This document shows, one piece after another, positions 8,393 to 16,500 of a stretch of 64,000 nucleotides of DNA. Below the pieces are notes generated by a model, which saw nothing but the letters and a program-made list of their open reading frames with translations, did not search any database and was not told where the DNA came from. This stretch comes from a bacterium (GTDB lineage: Bacteria > Cyanobacteriota > Sericytochromatia > S15B-MN24 > UBA4093), in NCBI GenBank assembly GCA_017744355.1, contig JAGIBK010000004.1, positions 248,001 to 312,000 of the forward strand, read 5' to 3'. Each line of letters starts with the position of its first letter. Positions within the stretch are counted from its first letter, which is position 1. The position numbers and the translations under genes are program-made.

Positions 8393-9661
8393 TTACTTCA
8401 CGCTACCCGCCGGCACCCCCTCGTACAGGGGGAAGGCGGCGCAGAGGCTCGCGACCGTCCGCTCGACCTGGGTGCGGACCACCGGGTTCTCGGGGTCGCG
8501 CAACAGGCTCACGATCGCCTCGGCGATGCGGTCCATCTCGGGCTCCTTCATGCCGCGGGTGGTCACGGCGGGGGTGCCGATGCGAACACCCGAGGTGACG
8601 AAGGGGCTCTCAGGGTCGTTGGGGATGGTGTTCTTGTTGACGGTGATGCCGACCTCGTCCATCACGGCGCTCGCGACCTTGCCCGTCAGGCTGACCGAGC
8701 GGACGTCCAAGCTGAAGAGGTGGGTGTCGGTGCCGCCCGAGACGATGCGCAGGCCTTCCTTGGCGAGGCCCTCGGCCAGCCGCTTGGCGTTGGCCATCAC
8801 TTGGCGCTGGTAGTCGGCGAAGGCGGGCTCGAGAGCCTCCTTGAGGGCCACGGCCTTGCCCGCGATGACGTGCATGAGCGGACCGCCCTGGGTGCCGGGG
8901 AAGACCGCCTTGTCGATGGCCTTCGCCCACTCGGCGGTGCAGAGGATCATGCCGCCGCGCGGACCGCGCAGGGTCTTGTGGGTGGTGGTGGTGACGAAGT
9001 GGGCGTGGGGCACGGGGCTCGGGTGCAGACCCGCCGCCACCAGGCCCGCGATGTGGGCCATGTCGACCATCAGGAGGGCGCCGACGGAGTCCGCGATCTG
9101 ACGGAAGCGCGCGAAGTCGATCTGGCGCGAGTAGGCCGAGGCCCCCGCGATGATCATCTTGGGCTTGTGCTCCTGGGCGAGCTTCTCGAGGGCCTCGTAG
9201 TCGATGCGCTCGGTCTTCTCGTCCACCCCGTAGGGGATGATGTTGTAGAACAGGCCCGAGAAGTTGACGGGGCTGCCATGGGTGAGGTGGCCGCCGTGGG
9301 CGAGGTTCATGCCGAGCACCGTGTCGCCGGGCTTGAGAGCCGCCACGAAGACCGCGGTGTTGGCGTTAGCACCCGAGTGGGGCTGGACGTTGGCGTGCTC
9401 GGCCCCGAAGAGCTTCTTGGCGCGCTCGATGGCGAGCGTCTCGACGCCGTCGACGAACTCGCAGCCGCCGTAGTAGCGCTTACCAGGATAGCCCTCGGCG
9501 TACTTGTTGGTGAGGACCGTGCCCATGGCCTCCATCACCGCCTGGCTGGTGAAGTTCTCGGAGGCGATGAGCTCGAGGTTGTGACGCTGGCGACCGAGCT
9601 CTTCGTCGATCAGGGCGGCGATATCGGGGTCGGCCTGGCGAAGGTGCGGAAACTCGTTCAA
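8393..9661 (-). CDS. glyA: Serine hydroxymethyltransferase
   Basis: PLP enzyme converting serine plus tetrahydrofolate to glycine and methylene-THF, the main one-carbon source. The 422-residue protein has the classic [35 protein letters not shown] and [14 protein letters not shown] motifs; the Lys in THKTLRG holds PLP. The TTG start at 9661 sits eight bases after GGAG. It follows rpiB by 18 bases and precedes wecA by seven, implying one transcript. Confidence 0.98.
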   Translation of the reverse strand: MNEFPHLRQADPDIAALIDEELGRQRHNLELIASENFTSQAVMEAMGTVLTNKYAEGYPGKRYYGGCEFVDGVETLAIERAKKLFGAEHANVQPHSGANANTAVFVAALKPGDTVLGMNLAHGGHLTHGSPVNFSGLFYNIIPYGVDEKTERIDYEALEKLAQEHKPKMIIAGASAYSRQIDFARFRQIADSVGALLMVDMAHIAGLVAAGLHPSPVPHAHFVTTTTHKTLRGPRGGMILCTAEWAKAIDKAVFPGTQGGPLMHVIAGKAVALKEALEPAFADYQRQVMANAKRLAEGLAKEGLRIVSGGTDTHLFSLDVRSVSLTGKVASAVMDEVGITVNKNTIPNDPESPFVTSGVRIGTPAVTTRGMKEPEMDRIAEAIVSLLRDPENPVVRTQVERTVASLCAAFPLYEGVPAGSVK

Positions 9662-9679
9662 AGCTGGCTCCTCGTATAT

Positions 9680-10117
9680 TTAGCGGGTGACGGCGTCGAT
9701 CATGGCGACGCGGGCCTCGTGGCGCCCCCCCTCGAAGGGGGTCGCCAAGAAGACCCGCAGGATCTCTTGGGCCATATCAGGGCCCACCAGGCGCGCGCCC
9801 AGGCAGACGATGTTGGCATCGTTGTGCTCGCGCGAGAGACGCGCCGAGACGGGTTCGTTGACCAGGGCCGCGCGGGCCCCCTCGATGCGGTTGGCCGCAA
9901 TCGAGACCCCGATCCCCGAACCACAGACCAGCACCCCACGCTCGGCGTTGCCAGAAGCGACCTCGCGGGCGACCGCGTGGGCGATAGGGGGGTAGTCGGT
10001 GCGGGTGGTGTCGTGGCAGCCAAGGTCCGAGACGGTGTGGCCTTCGGAAAGGAGCCAGGCCTCGAGGGCTTCCTTGAGGTCGAAGCCGGCGTGGTCGCTA
10101 CCGAGCGCGATGCGCAA
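9680..10117 (-). CDS. rpiB: Ribose-5-phosphate isomerase B
   Basis: Interconverts ribose 5-phosphate and ribulose 5-phosphate in the pentose phosphate pathway (RpiB/LacAB fold). The 145-residue protein shows GSDHAGFDLKEAL at the N-terminus, VCGSGIGVSIAANR (catalytic Cys) and NDANIVCLGARLVG. TTG start at 10117 lies seven bases after GGAGG. It is first of the rpiB-glyA-wecA-wecB set, an order reminiscent of Firmicutes gene neighbourhoods. Confidence 0.96.
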   Translation of the reverse strand: MRIALGSDHAGFDLKEALEAWLLSEGHTVSDLGCHDTTRTDYPPIAHAVAREVASGNAERGVLVCGSGIGVSIAANRIEGARAALVNEPVSARLSREHNDANIVCLGARLVGPDMAQEILRVFLATPFEGGRHEARVAMIDAVTR

Positions 10118-10205
10118 ATCAAGTCCTCCTGGTACCGGCTTGCACCGGCGTTCAGCGTACGGATGCCAGTATATCGCGTTTCAACGAGGCCCGAAAGCAG
10201 CCGTT

Positions 10206-11090
10206 CTATCCGCCGTGCGCGGCCGGATCGTCCAGGGTGAGGGGGCCGAGCGCGCCGCCGCGCAGGTCCGTAAGGAAGGTGCGGGCCGTGCGCTCGTGAT
10301 CCACCTGGTCGCCCTGCTTGAGGAAGCCCCGCTTGCGGCCGATGACCTCGAGGCTGGGCTCGGGGCCGAAGGCGTCGAGCGTCTTGGGAGCGTGCTCCTT
10401 GAGGATCTCGATGGCGAAGCGCGCGACCTCGACCGGGTCGTAGGCCTGGCTGCCCACCCCGCCGGTCATGGCGAGCTTGAGGGCGACGATGGGCTCACCC
10501 AGCTTGGGCGGGATGATGCCCGGGGTGTCCATCAGCTCCAGGTCCTTGCCGATACGGATCCACGAGACGGCGCGGGTGACGCCCGGCTTGTCGCCGGTCC
10601 TGGCGCGGCCGGTGCGGGTCAGACGGTTGATGAGCGAGCTCTTGCCCACGTTCGGCAGGCCCACCACCATGATCCGCGCGGGACGCGGCAGGCGGCCACG
10701 AGCCTTGACCTTGGCCTGCACCACCTCGTTGAGCTTGGCGATCTCCTGCTTGAGCTGGGAGATCCCCTCGCCCTTGAGCGAGTTCATGGCGATCGCCGGC
10801 TGCCCCTGGCTGCGCAAGAGCTTGATCCAGGCCTGGGTGCGGGCGGGATCGGCCAGGTCGGTCTTGGTCAGGACCACGATCGAGGGTTTGCCCTTGATCA
10901 GCTCGGTCGTCTGGCCGAAGCGGCTGCTCGCGGGGATCCGCGCGTCCACCAGCTCCAGCACGAAGTCGATGATCTGGAGCTTCTCTCTCAGCTCGCGCTG
11001 AGCCTTGGCGATGTGCCCCGGGAACCACTGGACGGTGGGATAGGGGGAGGAGGGCTTCTCCTCTTCTTCGTCGAGGTGGGGATCGGTCAT
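10206..11090 (-). CDS. rbgA: Ribosome biogenesis GTPase RbgA (YlqF)
   Basis: Circularly permuted GTPase that assists late 50S subunit assembly. The 294-residue protein has motifs in the permuted order G4 (VLTKTDLADP), G1 (GLPNVGKSSLINRL), G3 (DTPGIIPPK), preceded by WFPGHIAKAQRELRE, the conserved YlqF start. The family is common in Gram-positives and cyanobacteria and mostly absent from Proteobacteria. It follows rplS, as in Bacillus, with an intervening hairpin that may set the ratio of the two. Confidence 0.95.
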   Translation of the reverse strand: MTDPHLDEEEEKPSSPYPTVQWFPGHIAKAQRELREKLQIIDFVLELVDARIPASSRFGQTTELIKGKPSIVVLTKTDLADPARTQAWIKLLRSQGQPAIAMNSLKGEGISQLKQEIAKLNEVVQAKVKARGRLPRPARIMVVGLPNVGKSSLINRLTRTGRARTGDKPGVTRAVSWIRIGKDLELMDTPGIIPPKLGEPIVALKLAMTGGVGSQAYDPVEVARFAIEILKEHAPKTLDAFGPEPSLEVIGRKRGFLKQGDQVDHERTARTFLTDLRGGALGPLTLDDPAAHGG

Positions 11091-11101
11091 GGTCTCTTCC
11101 T

Positions 11102-11160
11102 AAAAAATACATAGGGCGAGCCCCGGAGCGATGCGCCTGACGGCTTCGGCTCCGGGGCTC
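11102..11160 (-). terminator. Hairpin between rplS and rbgA, probable terminator or attenuator
   Basis: A perfect 12-bp stem (GAGCCCCGGAGC at 11118-11129 with its complement at 11149-11160) and, about ten bases beyond on the minus strand, six T residues (11102-11107). The offset of the T-run makes termination likely to be partial, leaving rbgA expressed by read-through. Confidence 0.6.
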
Positions 11161-11175
11161 GTGAGGCTGTAAGGC

Positions 11176-11550
11176 CTACTTGGCGTTGCGCGCCTTCTCC
11201 TTGATGCGGGCAGCCTTGCCCTGCAGACCGCGGAGGTAGTAGAGCTTGGCACGACGGACATCACCGCGGCGCAGCACCTCGATCTTGTCGATGCGGGGCG
11301 AGTGCAGCAGGAACACGCGCTCGACGCCCACACCCTGGAAGATGCGGCGGACGGTCACGGTCTGGTTGAGGCCCGAGCCGCGGCGCTTGATGACGACGCC
11401 TTCGTAGCCCTGGATGCGCTCCTTGCCGCCCTCAACGATCTTGGCGTAGACCTTGACGGTGTCGCCGGGGTTGATCGCAGGCACCGACTCCTTGAGCTGG
11501 GCTTTCTCGATCTCGTTGATGACGTCGCGCGCAATCAGGCGGGTGCTCAT
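11176..11550 (-). CDS. rplS: 50S ribosomal protein L19
   Basis: Large-subunit protein at the 30S-50S interface. The 124-residue sequence has the family hallmarks [51 protein letters not shown] and [20 protein letters not shown] at 11550 follows AAGGAGA. A promoter lies about 90 bases upstream. The usual rpsP-rimM-trmD neighbours are absent here. Confidence 0.98.
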   Translation of the reverse strand: MSTRLIARDVINEIEKAQLKESVPAINPGDTVKVYAKIVEGGKERIQGYEGVVIKRRGSGLNQTVTVRRIFQGVGVERVFLLHSPRIDKIEVLRRGDVRRAKLYYLRGLQGKAARIKEKARNAK

Positions 11551-11588
11551 TGGTGTCTCCTTAGATATGGATCCGACGAAATGCGGAG

Positions 11589-11604
11589 CCGGCCATGGGG
11601 CCGG
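11589..11604 (-). promoter_or_regulatory. Small GC hairpin in the rplS leader
   Basis: CCGGCC/GGCCGG arms can pair in the 5' leader of rplS. It could be an L19 autoregulatory leader, but nothing beyond the hairpin supports this. Confidence 0.25.
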
Positions 11605-11633
11605 TCAGTGGCAAACAGGTACTGCGATCTGGA

Positions 11634-11662
11634 AGTTTATCACAGTCAAAATTGAGATGCAA
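11634..11662 (-). promoter_or_regulatory. Promoter for rplS
   Basis: On the minus strand TTGCAT (11657-11662) and TAAACT (11634-11639) are spaced by 17 bases, upstream of rplS. Each box matches four of six consensus bases. Confidence 0.5.
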
Positions 11663-11669
11663 CCTGATC

Positions 11670-12710
11670 TTAACCCTCAGCCTCGACCGGATCGTGGATC
11701 GCAAGCGGGATCTCCGGATCCGGGGTGCGGGTGAGGACCTCAAGGCCGCAAGAGGCCTCGGCCGTCAGCTCGTGCTCCTGCTTCCAGGCGTTGCCCTGCT
11801 TGCGGTACACCGCGAGGGTCATGTTGGCGAGCTGGGTCTGGTAAGAGTAGGCGGCTTCCCCGGCCGGATCCTGGTAGGCGAGGCCCGCCGAGCGGCCGTA
11901 GGGCACCTCGATGGTGCCTTCGAAGCGGCGATCGCCCTGGACCACGTCGAAGTACCAGCCGCTCGGGTCGTAGCGACCCTTGGCGCCGAGCAATTGGCGC
12001 AGGTCGTTGACCACGTGCTCCTCGCCGTCGTAGCGGAAGCGGAAGGCGCTAAGGCGAGGCCTGAGCACGCCGCCCGGATCGGTGGAGATCGCCTCGAAGG
12101 AGGCCTCCGGATCCTCGCGGAAGGTGGCACAGTGGGCCCACGCCGAGCCTCTGGGCAGGCCCGGCCCCCAGGAGTGGAGCTGGACCCCGGTGGCGCCGTT
12201 GAGCTCGATGCGCCGCTTGTTGAAGAGGACCTCGCCGCTGATCTTGAGATCGGGGTTCGGCACCAAGAGCTTGGTCCCGAGAAAGCCCGTGTCGTAGAGG
12301 GCCTTGAAGGGGTAAGGCCTGAAGGAGGAGGTGGCCCCCTCCCAGTGCAGGACCCAGGCGAGGCGCTGGGCGTCGCCCTCGATCCGGCCGCGCGCACTCT
12401 TGTGGGTCAAAAGCGCACGTTCGATCTGGAAGGCGAAGGGTCGGGTGTCGAAGCGCGCCTGCTCGAAGGGCCGCACCTCACGGATAATAATGTGCTTGTT
12501 AGCGCCGGCCCCGTTGAAGGCCGCCCCCCAGAGCTCGACGAAAGGATCCCCCTCGACGGGGGAAACCAGCACGTAACGCAGCCAAAGGGCGACCCCCTGA
12601 CGGGGGTCGCTCACCTTGAGGGCATAGGCTTCGTGCCAACCGGACTGGCCGCTCCAGACCGTCAGGTTGTCGCGCTCGGCGCCCCCCAGCTTTTGCGGAC
12701 GCGGCGGCAT
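11670..12710 (-). CDS. Lipocalin-like protein of unknown function (CrtC/AttH-like, tentative)
   Basis: A 346-residue soluble protein with no signal peptide or membrane segment and many Trp/Tyr-containing beta strands. The N-terminal WSGQSGWHEAYALKV and GVALWLRYVLVSP, and the central LHSWGPGLPRGSAWAHC, recall the hydroxyneurosporene synthase/AttH lipocalin-like fold, but I recognise only the pattern, not a specific enzyme. Its start is 15 bases after the response-regulator stop with no clear ribosome site, so expression is probably coupled to that gene. Possible roles are binding or modifying a hydrophobic molecule; this is inference. Confidence 0.65.
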   Translation of the reverse strand: MPPRPQKLGGAERDNLTVWSGQSGWHEAYALKVSDPRQGVALWLRYVLVSPVEGDPFVELWGAAFNGAGANKHIIIREVRPFEQARFDTRPFAFQIERALLTHKSARGRIEGDAQRLAWVLHWEGATSSFRPYPFKALYDTGFLGTKLLVPNPDLKISGEVLFNKRRIELNGATGVQLHSWGPGLPRGSAWAHCATFREDPEASFEAISTDPGGVLRPRLSAFRFRYDGEEHVVNDLRQLLGAKGRYDPSGWYFDVVQGDRRFEGTIEVPYGRSAGLAYQDPAGEAAYSYQTQLANMTLAVYRKQGNAWKQEHELTAEASCGLEVLTRTPDPEIPLAIHDPVEAEG

Positions 12711-12725
12711 GGGCGGCGACCGGGG

Positions 12726-13415
12726 CTAGGCGCCCAGGCGGTAGCCGAAGCCGCGAACGGTCTGGATGAACTTGGGGTTCGAGGGATCTTCCTCGATCTT
12801 CTCGCGCAGCCAGCGGATGTGGACGTCGACGGTCTTGGTGTCGCCGTAGAAGTCCAGGCCCCAGACCTGCTCGAGCAGCTCTTCGCGGGAGAAGACGCGG
12901 CCCGGCGTGCCCATGAGCATGGCGAGGATCTTAAACTCCTTGGGCGAGAGCTCGACCTCGCGATCGCCGACCATCACCCGGTGCTCCGAGAGGTTGATCA
13001 TCAGGTCGCCGTGCTGGAAGACCTTGCTCTTGTTCTCGGCGTCGCTGGGCTTGCTGCGGCGCAGCAGGGCCTTGATGCGGGCGACCAGCTCGCGGAGGCT
13101 GAAGGGCTTGATCAGGTAGTCGTCGGCGCCGACCTCGAGGCCGATGACGCGGTCGATCTCCTCGCCCTTGGCGGTGAGCATGATGATGGGAATGTCGTTC
13201 TGCTCGCGACGGAGCAGACGGCAGACTTCGAGGCCGCTCAGCTTGGGCAGCATCAGGTCCAAAACGATCAGGTTGGGCTTCGCGAGCTGAACTTGCTGGA
13301 GGGCCTCTTGTCCATCGTGGGCCTTGACGACCTCGTAACCCTCCTGCATGAGGGCGAACTCAATGGACTCGACGATCATCTCTTCGTCGTCGACAAGCAG
13401 AATCTTCTCGGCCAT
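12726..13415 (-). CDS. OmpR/PhoB-family response regulator (orphan)
   Basis: Two-component regulator of 229 residues. The receiver domain has the acidic pair in LLVDDEE, phospho-acceptor Asp in LIVLDLMLPK, MLTAKG and the Lys of DYLIKPF. The C-terminal winged helix has LSPKEFKILAMLM, VFSREELLEQVWG and VDVHIRWLREKIE, ending TVRGFGYRL. No histidine kinase gene is adjacent. Start chosen at ATG 13415, five bases after AAAGGAG, rather than the GTG at 13421 that crowds the ribosome site. The promoter has direct AGGTTAAG words, suggesting self-regulation. PhoB, PhoP or RpaB-like roles cannot be separated from sequence alone. Confidence 0.93.
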   Translation of the reverse strand: MAEKILLVDDEEMIVESIEFALMQEGYEVVKAHDGQEALQQVQLAKPNLIVLDLMLPKLSGLEVCRLLRREQNDIPIIMLTAKGEEIDRVIGLEVGADDYLIKPFSLRELVARIKALLRRSKPSDAENKSKVFQHGDLMINLSEHRVMVGDREVELSPKEFKILAMLMGTPGRVFSREELLEQVWGLDFYGDTKTVDVHIRWLREKIEEDPSNPKFIQTVRGFGYRLGA

Positions 13416-13493
13416 TGCCACTCCTTTGCAAGCGCGTGAGTCGCTCGGTGAAAAAGCTCGCGCACGGGCATTTTACCCACATCAAGGGGGTTT

Positions 13494-13525
13494 CTTAACC
13501 TGATTCTATCACCGGGCCTTAACCT
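13494..13525 (-). promoter_or_regulatory. Direct AGGTTAAG repeats around the response-regulator promoter
   Basis: The 8-mer AGGTTAAG (minus strand) occurs at 13518-13525, inside the promoter spacer, and again at 13494-13501, just past the -10 box, 24 bases apart. The word resembles half-sites of PhoB-type regulators (CTTAACCT on the other strand). Confidence 0.5.
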
Positions 13526-13531
13526 TGACAA
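13503..13531 (-). promoter_or_regulatory. Strong sigma70-type promoter for the response regulator
   Basis: TTGTCA (13526-13531) and TAGAAT (13503-13508) on the minus strand, spaced by exactly 17 bases, each matching five of six consensus positions, about 90 bases before the start. Confidence 0.75.
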
Positions 13532-13556
13532 GAAATCACTAAGGAGGTCTTAAGGC

Positions 13557-16500
13557 CTAGAAGCGACGTTGCCAGTTCAGGGTGGCCGAAGGGTTGACCT
13601 CGCCGAGGTTTGGGATGACCGGCTTCGTCGCGCCCTGGATGTCGTTGTTGTCCACGCCCGCTTGCAGGGACAGGAACTCGTTGAAGCGATAGTTCAAGCC
13701 CGTCTGGTAGACATTCTTGCCGCCGGAGCGGAAGGTGTAGCGCCCCGAGAGGGAGATCCCACCCAGGAGGGGCTTGGTTTCCGTGTACATGGAGGGGCTG
13801 AGCCCCAGCCCCGAGAAGATCGCCATCTTCTCGCTGTTGTTCGCGATCGAAACCAGGTCGAAGCCGAAGGACTCGAGCGGCAGGAAGTTCTGCAGGCCCG
13901 AGGTGACAGGGTTGAAGAAGCGGCGGCTCGCCGTCGAGAGGAAGCCCGAGACCTCGGTGGTCACGATGGTGCGGGTCATATCCTCGCCATTCTCGCCGCC
14001 CTGCTTGAGCCCGCCCCCGATGACGCCCGTGACCAGGTACTCCTTGCCGAGGACCTTCTCGATGCGATCCTGCGACATCAGCGGCACGTTGGTGGCCTCG
14101 AACTTGCGCTCCATGTTCTGGAGGCTGCCGGTGACCGTCACCTTGACTTCGAGCAGCCCACCGTTCGGGTACTGGGTCGGGTTGGGGAAGTCCAGAGGGT
14201 TGTAGTCGTAGACCTGACCCTTGGCGATGACGTTGAGGCGTGCGTTCGGAAGCTTGGAGTTCTCCGGCGAGGTGGCGAAGAGAGGCAACAGGTCCTCGAA
14301 GCCCTCGACGGCGTCGGGATTGACCCCCTGGCCCAAGAACTCGACGGTCCCGCCCACGATGTCGAAGGGGCTATTGAGCGGCACGAAGGTGCCGCTGCGC
14401 ACGTTGATGGTGCCCCGCGCCTGGGGGGCGTCGAGCATGCCGTTCACGATCAGACCGCCGTCGATGTTCGCCTCGAACATGCGCGCATCCCCCAGCGAGA
14501 TCACGGCCTTGTTGCCGAGCACCGTGATAGCGCTCGGAATGCGCAGGTTCAGCTCCTTGATCTCGATGGGCACTGCGGGCTCCGCGGGCGCAGCGTTCGC
14601 GCCGCCGCCCTCGCCGCCCATCATGGCGTCCAGGTCCACCGTGCCCCGACTGAGGCTCACCGTCCCCCCGACGACCGGCCTGCGCACCGTGCCGCCGACC
14701 TCCACCGAGGCGTCGACCAGGCCGCTGTAGAGGCCGCTCGTCATCTCCAAGTGGGTCTGGCGCGCGATCGCCTGCAGGCGCAGCCTGTCGGGCTGGAACT
14801 GCTTGAGCATGACCTGACCGGTCGCAAGCAGGCTCCCCTTGCCATAGAGGGCCGTGGCGCGCTCGATCGAGATGGCCTTGGACGTGATGGTCGCCAGCGC
14901 CCGGATGTCGGTGATGTCGTTCTTGAGGTTACGCTCGCGGATCGTCACGCCCCGCAGGTCGATGTTGCCCGAGAGGTCGGGAGCCTCGAGGGTGCCGGCC
15001 AGCTTGACGGTCACGCTGCCGGGGCCGCCCTTCCAGAGGATCTCGCCTCGGGTGAGGGCCGTGACGATGGCGAGGCTCTCGTCCTTGAGGTCGAGGGCCA
15101 TCTCGAGACTGTCGCCTGCCATGGCCGGGAAGATGGGCAGGTTGCCCGAGATGTGGGCCTCGTGACCGTCCTTGACGATCTTGGAGTGCTCGATGTTCAC
15201 CCGGCCACGGTAGTACGATGCCTTGGCCTCCGCGCGGTTGAAGGTGAAGCGGTTCTCCTCGTCCACCTTGGGCTTGCCAGTCGCAGGCCCGACGGCGCCG
15301 CCGCCGATCTCGGCGACGATCTCGAAGCGCGGATCGGCCAGATCCCCCTTCGCCAGCAGAGTGAAGCCCCCGCGCCCCGTGAGCGCGAGCTCCTGGGCGC
15401 GCAGGTACGGGTTGGCCCAGCTCAGGTCCAGGTTGCTGCCGTAGATGGCCAGGGTGCCGTCTTCGCCAAGCACGCCGCGTGCCTGGAGGGCCGCCCCGGT
15501 GTCCGCGGTCTCGAACACGTCGAATACCGGCACGTAGAGGCGCTGGTTGCGATAGACCGCCGTCAAGTTGGCGTTGCGCAAAGAGTGGCCGTAGAGGCTC
15601 CCGTCCTTGAGGCGCGCACGGACACGCACCTCGGGCTGGGACACGAGGCCCTGGTAGGCGAGCTCCAGGTTGAAGCGACCGTCCACCGCCGCCCAGAAGG
15701 GACGCTTGGATCCGGCGACCTCCTCGCCGACGCTCAGCGGCTCGATGTGGCGGCGCTGCCAGTGGGCGATCAGGTCCTTGAGAGGGATCGAGCCGCTCGC
15801 CGCCGAGAGCTTGTCGTCCGCGAGCGTCGCGAGCAGCGTGGGCGGCCCCTCGGGGGCCTTCTCGCCGAAGCGCTTATCGATCCAGGTCCCACGCAGCAGC
15901 TGCTCCCAGTGGACGGCGCCCATCAGGTCCCGAGCGCTCACGTCCTGAAGGCTCACCTCCAGATCAGCCGCAGGCTCCGGCCGGTCGAAAGCGAGCGAGC
16001 CGCGCACGGTCGCCGGCACCCCCTTGGGCAGCCGGATAGCCAACTCGGGGAAGGTCAGGCGCTCGTGACCAAAGTAGACCGGACCCGAGACGCGCTCCAC
16101 GCGCCCCAGGCGCGCCGCGTCGAGGCTGGTACCGAGGGCTTCGGCCTGCATGCGCCAGGCCTTGCCGTCGCTCTCAATGCTGCCGGTGGCCGAGACCCGC
16201 CCCTTCAGCTCGCCGGTCTGAGAGGCGAGCTCGACCTGCAAGGGCTCGAGCTGCGCAAGCTCGAGGTGCTTGGCCACAAAGTCCGCCCGCAACCGGGGCA
16301 ACTTGCGCGACGGCGAAAGATCGATCTGGGCGTCCCCCGTCACCGAACCGTCGGCAAGGGCCGCCGAGAGGCCCGAAAGCGCCAACTGGCCGCTCTCGAC
16401 CGCCCAGCTCGCGGAAGCTTGATCCACCGCCTGCTCGGCGATATGCGCCGAACGAAGCTGGGCCTCGCCCTTGGCGCGAACTTCCGCCAGGCGCGTCCAA

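Noticed and set aside
13494..13531. An RpaB-type HLR1 site at the response-regulator promoter
   Set aside because: The HLR1 consensus has paired TTACA words; the repeats here are GGTTAAG, so I did not call the regulator RpaB.
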